From Novosphingobium sp. TH158 (GTDB lineage: Bacteria > Pseudomonadota > Alphaproteobacteria > Sphingomonadales > Sphingomonadaceae), in NCBI RefSeq assembly GCF_002855555.1, contig NZ_PKRT01000001.1, positions 806,001 through 870,000 on the forward strand: 64,000 nt of DNA. The letters are read 5' to 3'. Within the stretch, counting starts at the first letter, position 1. Each line of letters begins with the position of its first letter. A program made the translations under genes and the position numbers. Positions 8,728-16,714 of this stretch are shown here, one piece after another. The notes under the pieces were generated by a model. That model did not search any database and was not told the origin of the DNA. It saw only the letters and a program-made list of their open reading frames with translations.

Positions 8728-9648
8728 ATGGAACTGGCCTTTTCGATGCCGCACATGCTCGAGCTCAAGGCATCGATGCAGCCGTGGGAACTGCAGGTTA
8801 CCGGCGCTGACCAGACGCGACTGGCGAAGTGGGCGGAAAAGCTGGGCTTCGCCATGATCTCGGTGCCGGAACATCACATCATCCCGCGCCAGCACATCGG
8901 CCTTTCCGGTCCGTTCTATTTCCATGCCTTCGCCGGCATGTCGTACCTCGCCGGGGCGACCGAGACGATCCGCGTCAATTCCTGCATCTCGATCCTGCCG
9001 CTGCAGAACCCTATTGTCTCGGCCAAGGCGCTGGCAACGCTGGACTGGATGTCGAGCGGCCGGGCGATGATCACGTTCGCCGCCGGCTGGCTGGAGGAAG
9101 AGTTCGACATCCTGGGCGTGCCATTCAAGGAGCGCGGGGCGATCTGCGAGGAATACCTTGCCGCCATCATCGAGCTGTGGACCAGCGACAATCCGGAGTT
9201 CGAAGGCAAGTACGTCAACTTCCGGGATGTCGCGTTCGAGCCCAAGCCCGTCCAGAAGCCTCACCTGCCGCTTTGGCTGGGGGGCGATGCTGATCCGGTG
9301 CTGCGCCGATGTGGCCGCTATTGCTCCGGCTGGTGGCCGTTCCTCACCAAGCCGGAGACGATCCCAGACAAGATCGACTACATCAAGTCCCAGCCCGACT
9401 ACGCCGGCAAGCTGGAACACGTGTTCTACGGCTTTTCGACCAGCCGCGTGGGCGAAGGGCATGTGGTGATCGACGATCCGAAGGCGCGGCCTGGGCAAAC
9501 CAAGGCCGAGATCATCGACCGCCTTTCATGGTTCAAGGAACTGGGCGTGACGATGAGCGGCATTCCCATCCCCGCCGTCACTGGGGTGCAGGAATACATG
9601 GACTATACGCAGTGGGTGGCCGAGGAGATCATGCCGGCAATCCGCTGA
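8728..9648 (+). CDS. LLM-class (luciferase-like) flavin-dependent oxidoreductase
   Basis: 306 residues with the bacterial-luciferase TIM-barrel pattern: an N-terminal strand (MELAFSMPHM), EHH at about 49-51, the central FAAGWLEEEFDILGVPF segment and the PLWLGGDADPVLRR strand that binds flavin phosphate. Such enzymes use F420H2 or FMNH2 to oxidise or reduce organic substrates. It ends the amidohydrolase-Rieske-CaiB-CaiB run, 46 bases after the previous stop, with GGGAGA before the start. It is not evidence of light emission: there is no LuxA/LuxB pair, even though LuxC- and LuxE-like genes lie about 6 kb away in another operon. Confidence 0.87.
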   Translation: MELAFSMPHMLELKASMQPWELQVTGADQTRLAKWAEKLGFAMISVPEHHIIPRQHIGLSGPFYFHAFAGMSYLAGATETIRVNSCISILPLQNPIVSAKALATLDWMSSGRAMITFAAGWLEEEFDILGVPFKERGAICEEYLAAIIELWTSDNPEFEGKYVNFRDVAFEPKPVQKPHLPLWLGGDADPVLRRCGRYCSGWWPFLTKPETIPDKIDYIKSQPDYAGKLEHVFYGFSTSRVGEGHVVIDDPKARPGQTKAEIIDRLSWFKELGVTMSGIPIPAVTGVQEYMDYTQWVAEEIMPAIR

Positions 9649-9651
9649 GGA

Positions 9652-10569
9652 TCAGCCCCAGATCGCCTCTGCCGCCGCAACCGCCTGTGCCTGTCGCCCG
9701 CCCAGCTCACCGGTCAGGAACTTGAGGCGATAGGTCCACAGGTGCATCGGGTGCTCCAGCGTCATGCCCATGGCACCCATGAACTGGTGGTAATCGTACG
9801 CCACCTTCTTCGCCGCTTCGAGTCCGTGGTTGAGCGCCAGTGCTGCGTCACCTGCATCGCCGGTTCCGGCAGCGCGCAGCGCGAGCCAGTAGGCGCCATT
9901 CGTCAGCACCTGGTCTTCGGCCAGCCGGTGGCGCATGGCCTGAAACGTGGCGATCGGACGGCCGAACTGCTTGCGCTCCGAGGTATAGGTCTTGACGCTT
10001 TCCAGCGCGGCGGCGAGCAGTCCCGCCGTTTCCGCCGCCACCCCGACACGCCACAGGCGCAGCGCTTCCGCAGGGGTGAGATCATGCACGCGCGCATCGG
10101 CCGGCACAGCCGCCAGGCAGGCCACCGGATAGGCGTAAAGCGGCTCGTCCGTCGCTACGCGCACCTGCTCCGCAGAAGCCGTGAAACTGCGCACGCCGCT
10201 GCTGCCGACCACGACCACGGTTGCTCCCGGCCGCAGGTAGCGGACCGGGCGGGCAAGCTGCCCTTCCTCGACAAGGCAGACCGGACGCGGCAGTTCGGGA
10301 TCGAGGGCGATCCGCAAGAGCGCCGATGCGGCAGCTTCCACTGCAAAGGGCAGGCGCGCCAGCCGTTCGATCACCAGGGCCGCAGTGACTGCGCCCAGTT
10401 CTTCCATCGCGGCAACGTCAAGGAAGCCGCCTTCGGCCAGTTCCGCTTCCAGCGCATCGCTGACCAGCGCCAGCGAGGTGTCGTGCAGCGGCACGGTGGC
10501 ATAGGGACGCGTAAGGCCATCGAGGAAATCGATGATCTGGCGTTGGTCTTCATTCAGCGCGAGGTCCAT
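9652..10569 (-). CDS. Acyl-CoA dehydrogenase, small subunit of a two-subunit enzyme
   Basis: 305 residues. The start is the ATG at 10569-10567 (MDLALNEDQRQIIDFL), which shares a base with the upstream stop; the longer frame to 10866 overlaps the neighbour. The C-terminal helical domain has the FAD-contacting block SERKQFGRPIATFQAMRHRL and a QFMGAMGMTLEHP turn where homotetrameric enzymes read Q-x-G-G-x-G. The N-terminal and beta domains are short and poorly conserved. This fits the alpha2-beta2 acyl-CoA dehydrogenases described in actinobacterial sterol catabolism, where adjacent genes supply one half-site each. Its partner is the coupled gene at 10569-11714. Confidence 0.85.
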   Translation of the reverse strand: MDLALNEDQRQIIDFLDGLTRPYATVPLHDTSLALVSDALEAELAEGGFLDVAAMEELGAVTAALVIERLARLPFAVEAAASALLRIALDPELPRPVCLVEEGQLARPVRYLRPGATVVVVGSSGVRSFTASAEQVRVATDEPLYAYPVACLAAVPADARVHDLTPAEALRLWRVGVAAETAGLLAAALESVKTYTSERKQFGRPIATFQAMRHRLAEDQVLTNGAYWLALRAAGTGDAGDAALALNHGLEAAKKVAYDYHQFMGAMGMTLEHPMHLWTYRLKFLTGELGGRQAQAVAAAEAIWG

Positions 10570-11714
10570 CAGCGCGGCTCCCTCGGAAGTTCGAGCACGT
10601 CGCCCGCAATGATGTTGAGCTGGATTTCCGCCGCACCCGATGCGATCCCGGCAACGATGCCGCGCTGGTGATGCATCTTGAGATAGGGCGATGCATCGGC
10701 CAGCGCCTCGGGCACATATTCCACGACGAATTCGCAGACCGCGCGTTCCGCCATGACCGTGGCGAAGCGGGCGGAACTTGCTTCCGGACCGACTGCCAGG
10801 CCTTCTGTGCGCTTCTGGACAATGGCGTAGTTGGCCGTGCGCGCAGCCTCGCACAGCGCCGCGCAACGCCCTGCCTCTGCCATCACGAGTTCGCCCGACC
10901 AGGCACCGCGGTTTTTCAGCATGGCCACCGCCCGATCAAGCGCAGTACGCGCGAGGTGGTAGCGCGGGATGCCGAGGCGTTCGTTGGTCAGCGAGTAAGA
11001 GATGATCTCCCACGCCTGACCTTCCTCACCGAAGCGCTGGCCGATGGGGACCTGCACATCGTCGAAGAACACCTCGTGGATGTCGCCCTCGCCGATGAGG
11101 CTGGGAATCTGGCGCACAGTGATGCCGGGCGTGTCCATCGGGACAAGCAGGATCGTGATGCCGCGCTTGCGATCGTCGCTGGTGCGGGTCAGCAGGAAGC
11201 AGGTGTCGGCCAGGCCGGCATAGCTGGTCCAGATCTTCTGCCCGTTGATGCGATAGGTGTTGCCTTCCAGCACTGCACGGGTGCGCAGGGATGCAAGGTC
11301 GGAGCCGCTGTCAGGCTCGGAAAAGCCCTGGCACCACAGCATCTCGCCCCGCGCGATCTGCGGCAGGTAGCGCGCCTGCTGTTCGGGCGTGCCGTACTTC
11401 ATCAGCGTCGGCCCGATCCAGTTGACGTTCATGTACTGGCCGCCGCGCGGCTCGCCGTATTCCCACATGACTTCGGCCAGGATCTGCTGGTGCCATGCAT
11501 CCAGGCCCTGCCCGCCATGTTCCACCGGCCAGTGCGGAAACAGCATGCCGTTATCCGCCAGCTTGCGGCAGAATTCGGCGGCAAAGCGCGTTAACGCAGG
11601 GCTTGCCGGGCCGTGCTGGGAAAACTTCTCCCAGTCATCGGGCAGCTCGGCATCGAGGAAGGCGCACAGCTTGTCGCGAAACGCCTGCTGATCTTCGTTC
11701 CAGGTGAACTCCAT
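10569..11714 (-). CDS. Acyl-CoA dehydrogenase, large subunit
   Basis: 381 residues from ATG 11714 (MEFTWNEDQQAFRDKL); a longer frame reaching 12023 runs under the divergent crotonase promoter and is rejected. Conserved blocks are WPVEHGGQG, the flavin-loop CQGFSEPDSGSDLASL and WTSYAGLAD, and near the end AEIQLNIIAGDVLELP where most relatives have GGTSEIQ. It oxidises an acyl-CoA to the 2,3-enoyl-CoA and passes electrons to ETF. Its stop and the start of the small-subunit gene overlap by one base, which supports a heteromeric complex. A divergent crotonase at 11839 would hydrate the product. Confidence 0.9.
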   Translation of the reverse strand: MEFTWNEDQQAFRDKLCAFLDAELPDDWEKFSQHGPASPALTRFAAEFCRKLADNGMLFPHWPVEHGGQGLDAWHQQILAEVMWEYGEPRGGQYMNVNWIGPTLMKYGTPEQQARYLPQIARGEMLWCQGFSEPDSGSDLASLRTRAVLEGNTYRINGQKIWTSYAGLADTCFLLTRTSDDRKRGITILLVPMDTPGITVRQIPSLIGEGDIHEVFFDDVQVPIGQRFGEEGQAWEIISYSLTNERLGIPRYHLARTALDRAVAMLKNRGAWSGELVMAEAGRCAALCEAARTANYAIVQKRTEGLAVGPEASSARFATVMAERAVCEFVVEYVPEALADASPYLKMHHQRGIVAGIASGAAEIQLNIIAGDVLELPREPR

Positions 11715-11838
11715 GTCGCTCCGGTTAGACCAGCCCCGGTCAAGGTTCCAGACCCCGCGCAACGCTGGGGTGATAGAGCGCCGGGACCGGTTGTGGCGCG
11801 CGCACCCTTGCCACAGAATTGCGGCAAAGGAGATTGTC

Positions 11839-12627
11839 ATGGACCTGAATGTCGGCGCCGAATGCCTGAAGCTGGAACGCGAGGGACCGATCCTGTGGTG
11901 CACGATCGACCGGCCGAACGCCCGCAATGCCTTTACCCCGGCCATGTACTTCGGCATCAAGCGCGCCGTCCGCATGGTCAACGACAAGAACAATGACCTG
12001 CGCGCCCTTATCATCACCGGCACGGGCGATGTGTTCGCTCCCGGTGGCGACCTGGGCGGCCGTTACGAGCCGGGCGACGAAAAAGTGCCCGAAGGCCTGA
12101 CTTACGAGACCCTGCCTTTCGTCGCGATCCGCGAATCGGTTGCTCCTGTGGTCTGCGCCGTCAACGGCATCTGCCAGGCCGGCGGCCTGCTCGTCGCGAT
12201 GATGGCCGACGTTGCGGTCGTATCGGAAAAGGCGACTTTCCGGGTGCCCGAACTGCTGCGCGGCATCGTCGATGCAACCTATGCCGCCGTGCTTCCCGCC
12301 CATGTCGGCATGGCGCAGGCGCGCGACCTGCTGCTCACCGCCCGCTCGATCGACGCCGCCGAAGCCCATCGCATCGGCCTCGTCAGCCGCATCGTCCCGC
12401 ATGAGAACCTGCGGGCAGAAGCGCTCAAGGCCACGGTCGAACTGCTCAAGGCCGCACCCGAAGCCCGCGCCCACGTCAAGCGGATGCTCAACCAGCAATA
12501 TGCCGCCATCGATTACGAGACGATGTTCGCCAGCCTCGCCTATGGCACCGAAGTGCGCGAGGGCATGCGCAGCTTCATGGAAAAGCGCCAGCCGAACTGG
12601 ATTCCCGACGACCTGCCCGAGGTCTAA
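11839..12627 (+). CDS. Enoyl-CoA hydratase/isomerase (crotonase)
   Basis: 262 residues from ATG 11839, six bases after AAAGGAG. The crotonase oxyanion-hole segments are FAPGGDL at 66-72 and ICQAGGLL at 111-118; the second-position acid is likely Glu138 in VPELLRGIVD, while the other catalytic Glu is not obvious. It should add water to, or isomerise, the enoyl-CoA produced by the divergent two-subunit acyl-CoA dehydrogenase, with which it shares a 124-base promoter gap. Its stop overlaps by three bases the stop of the convergent acyl-CoA ligase gene. The substrate is not deducible. Confidence 0.88.
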   Translation: MDLNVGAECLKLEREGPILWCTIDRPNARNAFTPAMYFGIKRAVRMVNDKNNDLRALIITGTGDVFAPGGDLGGRYEPGDEKVPEGLTYETLPFVAIRESVAPVVCAVNGICQAGGLLVAMMADVAVVSEKATFRVPELLRGIVDATYAAVLPAHVGMAQARDLLLTARSIDAAEAHRIGLVSRIVPHENLRAEALKATVELLKAAPEARAHVKRMLNQQYAAIDYETMFASLAYGTEVREGMRSFMEKRQPNWIPDDLPEV

Positions 12628-14195
12628 ACGGTGGCGACAGGGTTCCCGTATGCCTTCCGCAGCTCGTGCTTCGCGAGCTTGCCGGAAGGGATGCGGGGCA
12701 GCTCCTCGACAAAGTCATAGCTGCGCGGCTGGGTAACCGCCGAAATGCGGGTGCGGCACCATTCGCGCAGTTCAGCTTCCAGTTCCGGCCCGGCCTGCGA
12801 CCAGTCCTTCGGCTGGATCACCGCCTTCACTTCCTCTCCGTATTCGGCATTCGGCACGCCGATCACGGCGGCATCGAGCACCTTGGGATGGACGATCAGG
12901 CAATCCTCGATCGCCTGCGGATAGATGTTCACCCCGCCCGAGATGATCATGAAGTCCTTGCGATCGGTCAGGAACAGGTAACCGTACTCGTCCAACCTGC
13001 CGATATCGCCCACGGTGAACCAGTTGGCGTGGTGCGGATGCGTGGCGCGGCGGGCCTTTTCGGGGTCGTTGAGATAGCTGATCGTCCGGCCCTCGGGCGC
13101 CTCGAACCAGATCACGCCGGATTCGCCGGCCGGCAGCTCGTTGCCATCCTCGTCGCAGATATGGATCGGCCCCATCGAACTGCGCCCGACCGAGCCCGGC
13201 TTGCGCAGCCACTCCTCAGCCGAGATCGCTGTCGCGCCGACACCCTCGGTGCTTGAGTAATATTCGAAGATGCACGGCCCCCACCATTCGATCATGCGGC
13301 GCTTGATCTCGACCGGGCATGGCGCCGCAGCATGGATCGCCAGCCTGAGCGACGAGGTATCGTATTTGAGCCGCACTTCGTCCGGCAGGGCCAGCAGGCG
13401 CACGAACATGGTCGGCACGAACTGGGCGTGATTGACCCGATAATCCTGGATCGCCCGCAGCGTAGCCTCGGCGTCGAACTTTTTCAGGGTTACAAAGGTG
13501 CCGCCCAGCCGCTGGGTTATGACCATGCCGGAGAGCGGCGCGGCATGGTAAAGCGGCCCGGCATTCCAGGCGACCAGCGGATCGAAAGGCTGGTACATGT
13601 CCGGCCGCCCCTCAGACGGGTTGAACTCGTCGATCGGGCCGGGCGTGAACGGCACGGCGATGCCCTTTGGCCGACCGGTGGTGCCGCTCGAATAGAGCAT
13701 GTGGAAGCCGGATATCTCGTCCGCAACCGGCTCGGCAGGCATCGCCGCCAAAGCCTCGCCCAGCGAAGTCGCGCCGGCAATCGGCTCGTCATCGTCGGCA
13801 AAGAAGATTTCCGACACGCCGGGGATCAGTTCGGCACGCTGGGCGGCAAGCGTGCGGGGCGTGGCCCCGACCGACGCGGACAGCACGAGCAGCTTCGACG
13901 CGGAATCGCCAAGGATATAGGCCGCTTCTTCCGGCTTCAGATGCGTCGAAAGCATCGTCACCATCGCACCGCAACGCGTCGCGCCCCAGTAGACTATCGG
14001 CACGAGCAGCGAATTGCGCATCATCACGCCGATCCGGTCACCCGGCGCAATCCCGTGCGACCGCAGCAGCTGGGCAAAACGGTTGGAGCCCTCGTCGAGC
14101 TGGCGATAGGTCAGCACCTCGCCGGTATCGGCAATGACCAGCGCGGGATGATCGGGCCGACTCAGCGCGTGGGCTGACGGATGGTGTCCGGGCAT
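12624..14195 (-). CDS. AMP-dependent acyl-CoA synthetase/ligase
   Basis: 523 residues of the ANL superfamily: ATP P-loop SSGTTGRPKG, the YYSSTEG adenine-binding motif, the GDIGRLDEYGYLFLTDR hinge with ribose-binding Asp, and the C-terminal PRIPSGKLAKHEL loop carrying the catalytic Lys. It would form an acyl-adenylate and then the CoA thioester of a carboxylic acid in the cytosol. ATG 14195 follows GGAG. It is the last gene of the leftward LuxE-LuxC-DUF1330-phosphatase operon, 10 bases after the phosphatase stop, so it may activate an acid released by or feeding the acyl reductase. Chain or ring specificity cannot be read here. Confidence 0.92.
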   Translation of the reverse strand: MPGHHPSAHALSRPDHPALVIADTGEVLTYRQLDEGSNRFAQLLRSHGIAPGDRIGVMMRNSLLVPIVYWGATRCGAMVTMLSTHLKPEEAAYILGDSASKLLVLSASVGATPRTLAAQRAELIPGVSEIFFADDDEPIAGATSLGEALAAMPAEPVADEISGFHMLYSSGTTGRPKGIAVPFTPGPIDEFNPSEGRPDMYQPFDPLVAWNAGPLYHAAPLSGMVITQRLGGTFVTLKKFDAEATLRAIQDYRVNHAQFVPTMFVRLLALPDEVRLKYDTSSLRLAIHAAAPCPVEIKRRMIEWWGPCIFEYYSSTEGVGATAISAEEWLRKPGSVGRSSMGPIHICDEDGNELPAGESGVIWFEAPEGRTISYLNDPEKARRATHPHHANWFTVGDIGRLDEYGYLFLTDRKDFMIISGGVNIYPQAIEDCLIVHPKVLDAAVIGVPNAEYGEEVKAVIQPKDWSQAGPELEAELREWCRTRISAVTQPRSYDFVEELPRIPSGKLAKHELRKAYGNPVATV

Positions 14196-14205
14196 CTGCC
14201 GCTCC

Positions 14206-14991
14206 TTACTTCAAGGCCAGCGCGGCAGCCTCCGCATCGCAGCCGGCCGGCGCGTGCTGACCGGCCAGAGCCTTCGCCTCTTCGCGCGCGGCGGCAAGGT
14301 CGGCCTGGTAGGCCGGTTCCGACTGGAGCCGCGCGAAGACCGCTGAGGCAACGACCTGGCCCTGCTCGATATCGTTGAGCCAGTGGACGTTGCAGATGCG
14401 GCGGCTGTCGCCAAAGGCGCGGCCACGCGCGACGAGTTCGGCAGTCCGGTCAGGGAAGACCTGCGCCAGCACCAGCGACCAGCCCCAGCCGATCCCGGAA
14501 TGGCCGGAGGTATAGGATCCGTTTGCCCGCAGCCCCGGCTCGTCCTTGGGCGTGCAGGTTGGCTTGCCGTTCACCACGAAGGGCCGCTTGCGCATGTACT
14601 TCTGCTTGGTCGGCGCGGAGGCAAGGCCGAACTCCCGCAACGAACGGCGCAGCAGGGCATCGGTCTTCGGCGTGGTCGAAGGACTGATCGTCACGCCCGC
14701 CGCGCAGGAAAACGCGCCCGTCGCCTGCGCCGAGGTAAGGTCGGCATCGCGCGCCGCCAGGGCGAAACGCGGTGTCCCCTGCAGCTTAAGCGCGGCCTTC
14801 TGGGCGGCCTTGTCGCGCGCTTCATCGGCAGAGCCGGGTGCCGGTGGCGGCGGATCGATCTTCAGGCTGTCCGGCATCGCCCCCTTGGGCAGGTAAGGCG
14901 GCAGCATGAAAGGGTTGGTCTGCGCCAGCAGGCTGGTCCCCAGCCCGGCCGACAGCGCCAGACTTGCAGCAAGAACGAATTTAGCGCGCAT
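14206..14991 (-). CDS. Class A (PhoN/PAP2-type) periplasmic acid phosphatase
   Basis: 261 residues with a Sec signal peptide (hydrophobic to about residue 20, cleavage after LLA at 23). All three PAP2 motifs are present: Lys129-x6-Arg136-Pro137, TSGH at 161-164 in place of PSGH, and Ser-Arg197-x5-His203-x3-Asp207. It should hydrolyse phosphomonoesters in the periplasm. It is unexpected inside an acyl-CoA operon, 3 bases from the DUF1330 gene and 10 from the ligase. It may be a passenger, or may dephosphorylate a substrate before uptake. Family assignment is firm; link to the pathway is conjecture. Confidence 0.9.
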   Translation of the reverse strand: MRAKFVLAASLALSAGLGTSLLAQTNPFMLPPYLPKGAMPDSLKIDPPPPAPGSADEARDKAAQKAALKLQGTPRFALAARDADLTSAQATGAFSCAAGVTISPSTTPKTDALLRRSLREFGLASAPTKQKYMRKRPFVVNGKPTCTPKDEPGLRANGSYTSGHSGIGWGWSLVLAQVFPDRTAELVARGRAFGDSRRICNVHWLNDIEQGQVVASAVFARLQSEPAYQADLAAAREEAKALAGQHAPAGCDAEAAALALK

Positions 14992-14994
14992 CGA

Positions 14995-15288
14995 TCAAAG
15001 CCCCTCCACCATCAGGCAACGGTATGGCGCGGCCTTTTGCCGCAGCTTCGCCCGTTCCTGGTAATCGGGGCTGTAATACCATGCCCTGGCAGAGTCACGG
15101 TCGGGAAATTGCAGGACGACAACGCCATCGGCAGCATCGCCTTCCAGCGTTTCCAGATCGCCATAGACGACCAGCGGCGTCATTGCGCTTGCCGAAGCGC
15201 CCGCCCCGCGATTTCCCGAACGATAGGCCTCCATGGCCTCGTGATCGACAATCTCACCCTCGCGGATGAAGATCATGTAAGTTGCCAA
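14995..15288 (-). CDS. DUF1330 domain protein
   Basis: 97 residues in the alpha/beta dimeric ferredoxin-like fold of DUF1330: a beta strand MATYMIFIREGEI, an AYRSGNRGAG helix turn, a VVVLQFPDRDSARAWYYSPDYQ segment typical of the family, and a C-terminal strand. These small proteins commonly stand beside catabolic oxidoreductases and are of unknown function; a few relatives act as heme-degrading or monooxygenase-like proteins. It lies one base after the LuxC-like stop and three bases before the phosphatase start, so it is part of the same transcript. Confidence 0.85.
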   Translation of the reverse strand: MATYMIFIREGEIVDHEAMEAYRSGNRGAGASASAMTPLVVYGDLETLEGDAADGVVVLQFPDRDSARAWYYSPDYQERAKLRQKAAPYRCLMVEGL

Positions 15289-15289
15289 G

Positions 15290-16714
15290 TCACTCTCCCA
15301 TGCCGTCTTCGTTGACCATCCAGTTCACGAAGCGATGGAGAGGATACATGCCATCCCACGGGTTGCCTACTGTCGACGGACCGGCCTCGCCCAAGGGGCA
15401 AACGCGCTGCGCCCCGCCCGCGCCCAACCGGTCGCGGTAATCGGCCATGCGCTCGCTGGGGTAGAAGCCGATCGTCTGCGTGGCGACGTTGACGTACTTC
15501 ACCGCATCGTCGAGCGAATCGACCCGCACCACGTTGCCGATCTTGTTGATCGGGTGGAAATCGACCGGCTCTTCGGAGCGGATGACCAGGCCCTTGCCAT
15601 CGGCCTTGCCCCAGGTGCCGTATTCGTCGTCCATCATCATCAGCGCTTCCACCTCGTCGCGCAGGTCGCCCGAAAGCGGACGGACATCGCCCGAAGCGGC
15701 GGCGCGCTCGGCAATGTTGCGCTGGAACTTGGCGCACCACTTGTCGACCAGATCCTGCGGACCTTCGACGAACTGATAGCGGCTGGCGGCGCAGGCTTCC
15801 TGGTTGAGCATCATCAAGTCGGCAGCACAGCGGCTGGCGGTTTCCTCCATGATCTCTTCGCTGGCCAGCGCCTCGCGGCCGACCATCGAGATCGAGGTCT
15901 TGGGATCGAACGAGACCAGCTGGAATCCGGGCCCGAGGTACTTGATGACGTTGTTGATCGCGTCGCCGCCGCCCCAGGCGACGATCTTGTCGAAGTACTG
16001 CGGACGATAGAGCACGTTCTCCACCGCGGCGTCGCCACCGCGCCAATAGACCGCGCTCATCGACTTGACGATCGGATGCTCAGGATCGATCTGCGCCATG
16101 GTCCGCAGGATCGCCACAGTATAGAACGGATCGGCGCTGCTCATCTTGAACAGGTTCACCGCCTTTACCAGCGCGCCCTGGGCAATCGACTTCACGGCAA
16201 CGCCGGGCGAGTTGCCGGGCAGCACATGGATCAGGCGCGGGGCATAGGCACGCACGAAGCTTTTGCGGCCGGTGAAGTCCTCCTTCGGCACCCAGCCATC
16301 GAGTGCACCGGGATCACGGAAGCTCTGCTCCACCTCTGCTTCGAGGATGCGCTTGTCGAGGTAGGCGACCGCGTGCTTGCCCACCGTCTCGAACACCGAG
16401 CGCGGCAGGATGTGCGTCGATGCCATGCGATCGAAGCATTCATGGACATATTCGTTGTCCGGCGCGACGAGGCGCTGGCCGGTTTCGACCAGAAAGTCGA
16501 TGATCTCGGAAACCGGCACGTTCAGCAGCGGCGGCACCTCGGTGCGCTTCGGGATCGCCTTGTCATAGGGGATGTTCGGCGTGGCGAAGGTCACGCCAAG
16601 ATCGCGCGACTTCTGGACGATGTCGTTGCCTTCGACCAGCTCGCCCCGGAGGAAAAACGGCGCGGAAACGATCGGTTCCGCATTGGCGTCGAGCTTCTGG
16701 ATGATCTCGGTCAT
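15290..16714 (-). CDS. LuxC-family acyl-CoA/acyl-protein reductase
   Basis: 474 residues, related to the fatty-acid reductase subunit LuxC and the aldehyde dehydrogenase fold. The catalytic Cys is Cys308 in NQEACAASR, matching the QQVCASP region of LuxC; LPGNSPGVA at 165-173 and the ISMVGREAL segment are the other conserved blocks. It would accept an acyl group and reduce it with NADPH to an aldehyde. Its ATG overlaps the LuxE-like stop by four bases (ATGA), the same pairing as in luminous bacteria, but no luxAB or luxD accompanies it. The pair probably reduces a catabolic carboxylic acid or acyl-CoA. Confidence 0.85.
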   Translation of the reverse strand: MTEIIQKLDANAEPIVSAPFFLRGELVEGNDIVQKSRDLGVTFATPNIPYDKAIPKRTEVPPLLNVPVSEIIDFLVETGQRLVAPDNEYVHECFDRMASTHILPRSVFETVGKHAVAYLDKRILEAEVEQSFRDPGALDGWVPKEDFTGRKSFVRAYAPRLIHVLPGNSPGVAVKSIAQGALVKAVNLFKMSSADPFYTVAILRTMAQIDPEHPIVKSMSAVYWRGGDAAVENVLYRPQYFDKIVAWGGGDAINNVIKYLGPGFQLVSFDPKTSISMVGREALASEEIMEETASRCAADLMMLNQEACAASRYQFVEGPQDLVDKWCAKFQRNIAERAAASGDVRPLSGDLRDEVEALMMMDDEYGTWGKADGKGLVIRSEEPVDFHPINKIGNVVRVDSLDDAVKYVNVATQTIGFYPSERMADYRDRLGAGGAQRVCPLGEAGPSTVGNPWDGMYPLHRFVNWMVNEDGMGE

